Below are positions 57,046-64,000 of a stretch of DNA of 64,000 bases, piece after piece; positions within the stretch are counted from its first letter, which is position 1, and every line of letters starts with the position of its first letter. The DNA is from Drosophila miranda. Its lineage: Eukaryota > Arthropoda > Insecta > Diptera > Drosophilidae. The DNA is taken from positions 1,426,001-1,490,000 of the forward strand of contig NW_022881625.1 of the NCBI RefSeq assembly GCF_003369915.1, read 5' to 3'. The notes under the pieces are model-generated. The model saw nothing but the letters and a program-made list of their open reading frames with translations, was not told where the DNA came from and made no database searches. The position numbers were made by a program, and so were the translations under genes.

Positions 57046-58495
57046 ATGGCATTCAGAGTGCCCTATGGTCCTGGAAAAGGAAAAAAATCCATCAGCCACA
57101 CATACGAAAAAAAGGGCTCTCAAAATACCTACCGCCAGCCATTCAGACACACACACACAAACACCCATTACACTTGGGCGGCCGGACCTGTGCCGTTCGA
57201 GTTATGTGTGTCGTTGTCCGCCATTGCCCACAGCTGGTGGCCGGACCAGTGCCACTCGCTCTACATTAGGGCCACAATTGCCGACGCACACACACACAAA
57301 CACCCATTACACTTGGGCGGCCGGACCTGTGCCGTTCGAGTTATGTGTGTCGTTGTCCGCCATTGCCCACAGCTGGTGGCCGGACCAGTGCCACTCGCTC
57401 TACATTAGGGCCACAATTGCCGACGCACACACACACTCACATCCATTTCACTTTGGCGGCCGGACCCGTGTCGCCACAGTAATATGTGTGCCGTCTACTC
57501 CTGGCTCCCAGCTGGTGGCCGGACCAGTGCCACTGGTTCTCCAAGAGGGCAGCCACAGCCACAACGACGACGAGGAGGTGCTAATTGCACCTACTTCTGA
57601 CGACTTCGGATGACGCCAATTTCGACGACCAGGGGGGACGACGGGGTCGGCCGGTATGCAACGCAATGTCTTTACAAGCATTGTGTTTTGCTATGCCGGC
57701 CGATGCTCCGCTGTTTCTTGTCTTCCCTGTAATTATAGAAAAAGATATAGACATTATTTTAAATTGTTATGTTTATTGTAATATTGTAAACGTAAATCAA
57801 TTGTACCTGTTTTGTCTCGTCTTTGTTCCAGTGTAGTATCTCTTTTATTACCTGTTTTTCCGTCGTCTTCACTCCAGTCTACTACTTATCAGTATTGTTA
57901 TTTCTGCAAGTGCTTGTCTCTTTTTTTTATTTTCCACGCAAAGCACCTGCATTGTTTACCTTTTTCTCTTTATCTGTTCCTCAATTGACTACGCTACTTT
58001 CGAGCGAGGCCCCACTTTACTTTCTTGACTCACACCACACACACACACACACACACTTGACACACTATTACACACACTTGACGAGTCCCCCTCCCCCCTC
58101 TTTACAATTCGTACTTTTGGAGCCTTTTGCCCCGATCGTGGAGTGGTCTCGAGTCTGGGTCTCTGTCCAAATGGAAAGTCGTGTCGTGAACGTTGTGGAG
58201 TCGAGACGTGTTCGAGGTTTAGTTTAGTCCCTCCGTCAAAGTGCCGAATATTTTGTGTCTCTCTTTTTCCATTTTCCCTTTCCCCCCCCCCCCCCCCCCC
58301 CACTGCTGGCTGCGGGCCTATTTCGAGGTTACAAGTGTTTCGTTGCTGCAGTATTATATGTTTGTAAAGTTTATTGTGCCATCAAATGTACTAGTGTGTT
58401 TGAAGTGTCGTTTAAAGTTGATTTGTAAAACAAACACAAAAATGTACATAAATTAAATTAAGACATATACTACACAAAAAAAAAAAAAAAAAAAA
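57046..58495 (+). mobile_element. 3' region of a Gag-only element (unit 3, gag missing)
   Basis: Starts at CATGGCATTCAGAGTGCC, with three 139-bp CA repeats, GC-rich block and AT-rich section. A deletion at about 57993 skips the C-tract and conserved block to the CA repeat. A C-tract of about 20 (58282-58301) and the tail with about 20 A (58476-58495) follow, fused to the unit 4 head. Confidence 0.8.
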
Positions 58496-58714
58496 TATTA
58501 ATAAAGCAACGCGCTTGGTTGCTGGCGGCTCACACCCCAGCCTCTCAGCCCCTCCCCTGTTGGAGCACTGAGAGCCCTCAACCCAAAGCGGGTATATATT
58601 GAAAAAAAAAAAAAAATAAAAAAACTGTGTGAATAATTTGGCTTGACAAAAACTCCACTCGCGTCGGTCGAAAAATGTATTACCAAATCCAACCAAAGCC
58701 AATCCAGCGCAGCT
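58496..58714 (+). promoter_or_regulatory. unit 4 head and leader
   Basis: TATTAATAAAGC directly after the A-run, CT-rich block, GGGTATATATTG near 58590 and an A-rich leader to ATG 58715, as in units 1 and 2. Confidence 0.35.
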
Positions 58715-61700
58715 ATGCCACGCGGATCCACTGCCAGAAGAGGACGACGACGACGAGGACCACACGGCGTCACAGCCAGGGATTGCCCCAAATCAGCCAT
58801 TTCCACTGCCAGCTCCGACAGCGCCGCCGACGGCGAAGCCAGCGCCGACAGCGCAGCGACCGGCACCGTGGCAAACGCAGCGATACTGAGACGCCAATCC
58901 ACCGACTACGCCACCTGGTTGGAGGCACTTCCTCCAATTCCTGGACCGGCTCCAGCCACCATTACCGGGTATGTGAGGACCACAAATGCCGACACCACCA
59001 TCACGGCCACTCCGGCCACAAGCCCCATCCCCGACCCCGACCTGCCCTGCCCCAACAGCTGGGCGGCCATTCCCAATCTCACCAGCCAGGAGCAGTTCCA
59101 GATCGGCGACTGGGTGGAGGCGGTCCATACCCAGCAGCAGCAGACCATCAGCAGCAGCAGCGGTAGTCGCCGGCTTGAGGCATTGGCGGCAGCGGCAGCG
59201 GCAGCGGCGTCAGCCAAAAAGTTGCAATGTCAAGCCAAGCCAAGCCAAGCGGTACCAAGCGCGCCAATAATTCCGCTTCCCACACTCCAACACACACAGA
59301 GACGTATCGATGCACCGTATGCCGATGCATCGTGTGGAGAGAGCCGGAAACAGCAAGGAGCGAGAGAAGGCGCAAAGAGAGAGTGGGTAACGACCTCGTA
59401 CCAGCGACAGTACGAGAGGGCACTCGAGCAGCCTCTGCACGAACAGCAGCCAACAAAAGATTCGTTTTCGATGCAACAGATTTTCGTTCTTTGTGGGGGC
59501 GGAAGGGGGTGGGGCGAAATTCTGAGATATACGTTTTATAGTGAGATCTAACAGAAGTGCGGATACCAAATTTGGTTACTCTAGCCTTAATAGTCTCTGA
59601 GATTTGTGGATGCCCCAGATTTTCGTCCTTTGCGGGGGCGGAAGGGGGTGTGGCGAAATTTGGACACGAAACGGTCAAGGTCAGATATCACAGGAGTGTG
59701 GATACCAAATTTGGTTGCTCTGGCTCTTATAGGTTCTGAGATCCTTGAACTCATATTTTGCAATTGGCAAAGCCGACCATGAAACCTGTGTGTTAGAGAG
59801 AGACAGAGCGAGAAAGAATGAAATTGTTTTCTTGATTCTGGCTATAATAACTATACGATCGGGTTGAGATTTTACACTCTAGAACATATAGTCATCTTCT
59901 ACGATTCTGCATTTTTGGTTTTATCGTATCTTTAAAAATGTGGATGCCACAGATTTTCGTCCTTTGTGGGGGCGGAAGTGGGCGGGGCAAAGTTTTGAAA
60001 TATTTTTGTAGCAGTGACATATCACAGATGTCTGGATCCAAAACATCGTTGCTCTAGCTCTTATAGTCTTTGAGCACTAGGCGCTGAAGGGGACGGACGG
60101 ACGGACGGACGGACGGACGGACGGACGGACGGACGGACGGACAGACGGACGGACGGACGGACGGACGGACGGACGGACGGACGGACAGACGGACAGACAG
60201 ACAGGGCTCAATCGACTCGGCTATTGATGCTGATTAAGAATATATATACTTTATGGGGTCGGAAACGATTCCTTCTGGACGTTACACACATCCACTTTTA
60301 CCACAAATCTAATATACCCCAATACTCATTTTGAGTATCGGGTATAACAATGATGACATACATCAGCACACAAACAGCGACATCAAACACAAAAACGACA
60401 ACTACAATTACGTCGGCAGCCAGACGACGATGCCTGCTAACAGCAATGTTAACAGGCGGACCCCCCCACCACCGCCGCCAGAGGAACATCAGCAGCAGCA
60501 GCAAACACATCAACAACAACAACATCAGCCAACGGCAACAAACACAGCCAATACCGATGATATCCCATCCACCTCTGCTGCAGCGGCCCGTTCGCCACTG
60601 AAGCGCGTCCGCGCCGAGGTGGATGATGATGACGATGATGATGATAGTGATGTTATGGTTGTTGAGTTTGATGACGACGATGACGACGACAATTTGGATG
60701 CCAATCATGCATCGGCCAAACGACGACTCCGGGAAAGTAACCAACAGGCAAGCAAATCCCATATCCCCCAAATTCAAAACCATCCCCATCATCACCAACA
60801 ATCAAACCAGCAACAACATCAGCGGACAATTACACAAAATGCCCCTGCCCCTGCCACCGCCCCTGCCCCTGCCACTGCCAATGCTCCACTAGCTCTACCT
60901 CACTCACCTGCAAATGCAACTAGTAGTTGCGGCACAGGAACCCACAGCAGCAGCAGCGGCGGCGGCGTTGGGCTGCTCCAGCTGCCCTCCCTGAGTATGC
61001 CCAATGCCAGACAAATTCGGATGCTGCAGCGACAGCACCAACCAACGACAATTATTCCCCCCCCCCATCATTCTGCCAGCTGTCCCCGACATTATGCCCA
61101 TTCTGGACAAGCTGCAGAATGACCCGAGGGTGGGCAACAGTAGCTATCACACCAAGCTCATCAGCCGCAATGGTGTCCGTATCCAGGCCCGCGACATGGC
61201 TACCAGAGATGCCATCATGGCAATCCTGGGCGATGGCGGCGGCAACGAGGCGATGACTGGCCACTACACACACCAGCACAAGAGTGACCGTGGGCTACGG
61301 ATCGTCGTGCGAGATCTCCATCACTCCACAAGCACCCAACTAATAACAAATCAGATGGCCGAACTGGGCTATTCAGTTAAATTTATTAGAGCCATTAAAG
61401 CGAGATCCGATGGACAGCCACTCGACCAGTTCGAGTTGGAGATAGCCCCCAAGCCGGATGAAAGCCACCACGATGTCCTCCAATTAACCCAGCTGGGCAA
61501 CCAGTTAGTGATCGTTGAGAGGCAGGCAAAGCCGGTGGACCCAGCCCAGTGCCACAGATGTCAGGCTTTTGGGTACACCCGCACCTACTGCAGGCGTTCA
61601 TTCGTCTGTATGAAGTGTGCGGGTGCCACGGCATGTGCCAAGCCAAGGGCAGACGCCCCTAAATGCGCCAATTGCCAGGGCGCCCACATCAGCGCCTACA

Positions 61701-62623
61701 AGGGATGTCCGGCATTCAAGGCAGCAAGGGGCCGCCTTCTGTCGCACCGAGTGGCCATGCAGGAGTTGCGTCGCAAGCGCAGCTCGCTTCTGCAGCCATT
61801 GCCAGAGCAGCAGCCACCAGCAAAAACAACACCAGCACATCCAGGGCGCCGACAGCAGCAGCAGCAACAGCCAGCTCAAACGCCAGCCAATCCCTGGCGC
61901 GGACAGCAGCAGCAGCAGGCAGCATGGACGCCACTCAATGTCTCCTCTCCTGGGCGACGAAGAGGACAACAACATCAGCAGAAGCAGCAGCAGCCAATAC
62001 AGACAAAAAAACAGACGCCTGCTGCCTCTGGCCCACGCACTGGGCGACGACGTCCAGAGCAGCCATTGAGCCATTCCCAGGCACCACAACAGCAGCAGCT
62101 ACAGCAGCTGCAACAGCAGCCGCAGCGCGAACAACAACAGCGACAGCAGCAGCAGCAGCAGCTTGCCAACAACCGCTCCCGGCAGAAGATGCAGCCGAAA
62201 CGCCAATCTTTGGAGGGATCCTGCAGCCAGGCACTGTTGGAGAATACGCAGAGGATGACGCGATTGGAAAAGAGGCTGGAAGTGATGATGTCACTACTCA
62301 CCTCGCTCATCCAATCCCAGGCAGTGACGGCAACTCCAGCAGTTCCAGAAACATCGGAAAATCCACCAACAATGGCAGCAGCAACAGTGGTTGCCCCAGC
62401 TCCAGCAGCCAGGCGGTCAAAGAAACCACCACGATCAGAGCCACCACAAAAAACGTTAGGGCCAACGCCAGCCGCCATTCCAGAGACGGATCCTGAAATG
62501 GATGAAGAAAATGATGACGATGAGATGTGGGCAGATGACGACTCCATGGATGACATTAGGGCCTACGCCCGCAACATGAGGTACCATCTTGACAACCAGA
62601 TATCCTGGAACGCTGTGTACTAA
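58715..62623 (+). pseudogene. gag of unit 4, split by truncated DINE-1
   Basis: Open from ATG 58715 to about 59470, where a deletion removes the end of the N-terminal half together with the 5' part of a DINE-1. Gag resumes at about 60348 at the same base as unit 2. The first C-tract is 7 (unit 2 has 8) and the second 10 (unit 2 has 9): the frame is lost between them and regained after, so NLS and acidic tract lie out of frame while core, knuckles and tail (61070-62623) are open. Knuckle 1 has Tyr for His (CHRCQAFGYTRTYC) and knuckle 2 lost residues (CMKCAGATAC); knuckle 3 is intact. Confidence 0.85.
59471..60347 (+). mobile_element. DINE-1: DINE-1/mini-me element 3, 5'-truncated
   Basis: Matches element 2 from its position 43227 onward, with an even longer GACG/GACA microsatellite (about 60093-60204), and has the identical 3' join to gag. 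It is a duplicate of element 2 rather than a separate insertion. Confidence 0.8.
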
Positions 62624-63069
62624 TTGGACACATCTCTGCCACTGCATTGGATTAAATGACAAATGCATATCACTCGCATGCCACAACAAAAATGAACAAC
62701 GGACGCTGCCGCCATCAAAGCATTCAGAGTGCCATGTGTACCTGGAATGGAAATACACACACACACACAAACATCCATTACACTTGGGCGGCCGGACCTG
62801 TGCCGTTCGAGTTATGTGTGTCGTTGTCCGCCATTGCCCACAGCTGGTGGCCGGACCAGTGCCACTTGCTCTACATTAGGGCCACAATTGCCGACGCACA
62901 CACACACTCACATCCATTACACTTGGGCGGCCGGACCTGTGCCGTTCGAGTTATGTGTGTCGTTGTCCGCCATTGCCCACAGCTGGTGGCCGGACCAGTG
63001 CCACTCGCTCTACATTAGGGCCACAATTGCCGACGCACACACACACAAACATCCATTACACTTGGGCGC
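62624..63069 (+). mobile_element. 3' region of unit 4, truncated
   Basis: Spacer plus two full 139-bp repeats and the start of a third. It breaks off inside the CACTTGGGCGGCCGG motif at 63068-63070, where unrelated sequence begins. Confidence 0.8.
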
Positions 63070-64000
63070 CGGGGCTGGAATAGGCCCTGGGCTGACGAGG
63101 TACCGTTCTGGCTATCAGGGCTGGTCGAGCTCCTCCTCGTCGCGCCCGCCTCCGATCCAGGCTGGTGGTTCTTTTCTTCCGAGTCGGCGGTAGCAGCCAC
63201 TGAGTGAAGTGACTGGCTATAACTCAAAGAGAGAGTGATCAACGGTAAGCGAGCGTACATCCACCCATACTTACCCTATGGGCGCGATGCCTACTGAGCT
63301 TTACTCTGGACTCCTGGCCCGAGCAGACCGTGTCCAACCCCAAGAAGGTCGTCAATCAGGATTTTAAAGCAATCTGCCATGGCTAAATTAATTTGGGGTT
63401 TGTCACTCAAACTCCAACGCACTCATAACACTCACGAAGCTCCCGGGGTGAGTTTCTCTCCTCCTCTCACCGGCCCAAGATGGATGGCGACGGAGTTGCC
63501 ATGTCAGGCAACTGAGTTGCCTGCACCGCGCGAGTATGCGGTTGGCCGTTTTAAGGCCCGACATAATGCACCAGTTGCCCCAGCTTCTTTAGGATGAGCT
63601 CCACGTTTTTCTGTAGGTCTGATCAGAGCAACAGCTGCTGACCAGGGCTACAAGACGGCGATAGCCTACTCATCGCAGGCGTGTCCCACCGTCAGAGGGT
63701 GCTGCTACGTAGCACGTAGAGGAAGACGAGCACCGGCAGATGGCGCTGCATCATACATCCTAGAAGTATACCACGACTTTTCGGCCCCCTCACCACGGGT
63801 CTATAGGATGTGGCAAAGTGGAACTGATGGGGATATTTAGAGGCTCACACTGCACATCGGCGCTTTCTGAGGCCATCGGGTACACAACGGGTCCCGGAGC
63901 TGTCCTCCTGCCAACCCCAGCGCTACGGCGGCGTACCCTCTAACGGGGTGCTGGATACCGAGAAGCGGCGGTATAACCCCAGCGACTATCGTCTGGATGA
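63070..64000. other. unidentified GC-balanced sequence to the window end
   Basis: About 930 bp with no similarity to anything else in the window and no convincing ORF. The composition and phrases such as GATACCGAGAAGCGGCGG suggest the UTR of another non-LTR element, entered at its end, but I cannot name it. Confidence 0.3.

Overview
This window looks like repeat-rich Drosophila DNA (telomere-proximal, pericentromeric or Y-linked). The grounds are DINE-1/mini-me elements, jockey-clade Gag and reverse transcriptase, an R1-clade element sitting in a CA repeat, an exon resembling the fly multidrug transporter Mdr65, and introns of 52-86 bp. The DINE-1 3' end looks like obscura-group versions I remember, so D. 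pseudoobscura/miranda relatives are my best guess. I could not test this.

Most of the window is one family of Gag-only, HeT-A-like non-LTR retrotransposon. Each unit has a short head, a gag gene (basic N-terminus, Q-rich blocks, acidic tract, three zinc knuckles), a long 3' region with 139-bp and CA repeats and a C-tract, and an A-run fused directly to the next head. Units point left (minus strand) between 6.5 and 15.5 kb and right (plus strand) between 36.5 and 63.1 kb. A divergent subfamily lies on the minus strand at 53.7-57.0 kb. Every gag copy is damaged. A 1206-codon reverse transcriptase ORF lacking its endonuclease (15.7-19.3 kb, minus) and a decayed copy of it (1-3.1 kb) may be the matching pol. 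The antisense strand of the family carries well-formed introns in both subfamilies.

Host-derived DNA is embedded in this background. A small basic protein gene occurs at 3.4 and 19.6 kb, with 3' fragments at 28.5 and 36.4 kb. Beside it, in three copies (4.9, 27.7 and 35.6 kb), is a chimera of an Mdr65-like first exon and the last exon of an unidentified gene. Between 19.5 and 36.5 kb these are packed with a 1.34-kb tandem repeat containing 88-bp gag-knuckle remnants and with a 111-bp minisatellite, in inverted arms.

From 47.0 to 52.0 kb an almost complete Waldo-like R1-clade element interrupts a gag-unit 3' region with a 15-bp target duplication. At 52.58-53.27 kb the minus strand carries a tandem array of eight exon-like blocks, mostly 31 or 37-38 nt, separated mostly by exactly 52 nt with splice signals. 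The last 0.93 kb is unrecognised.
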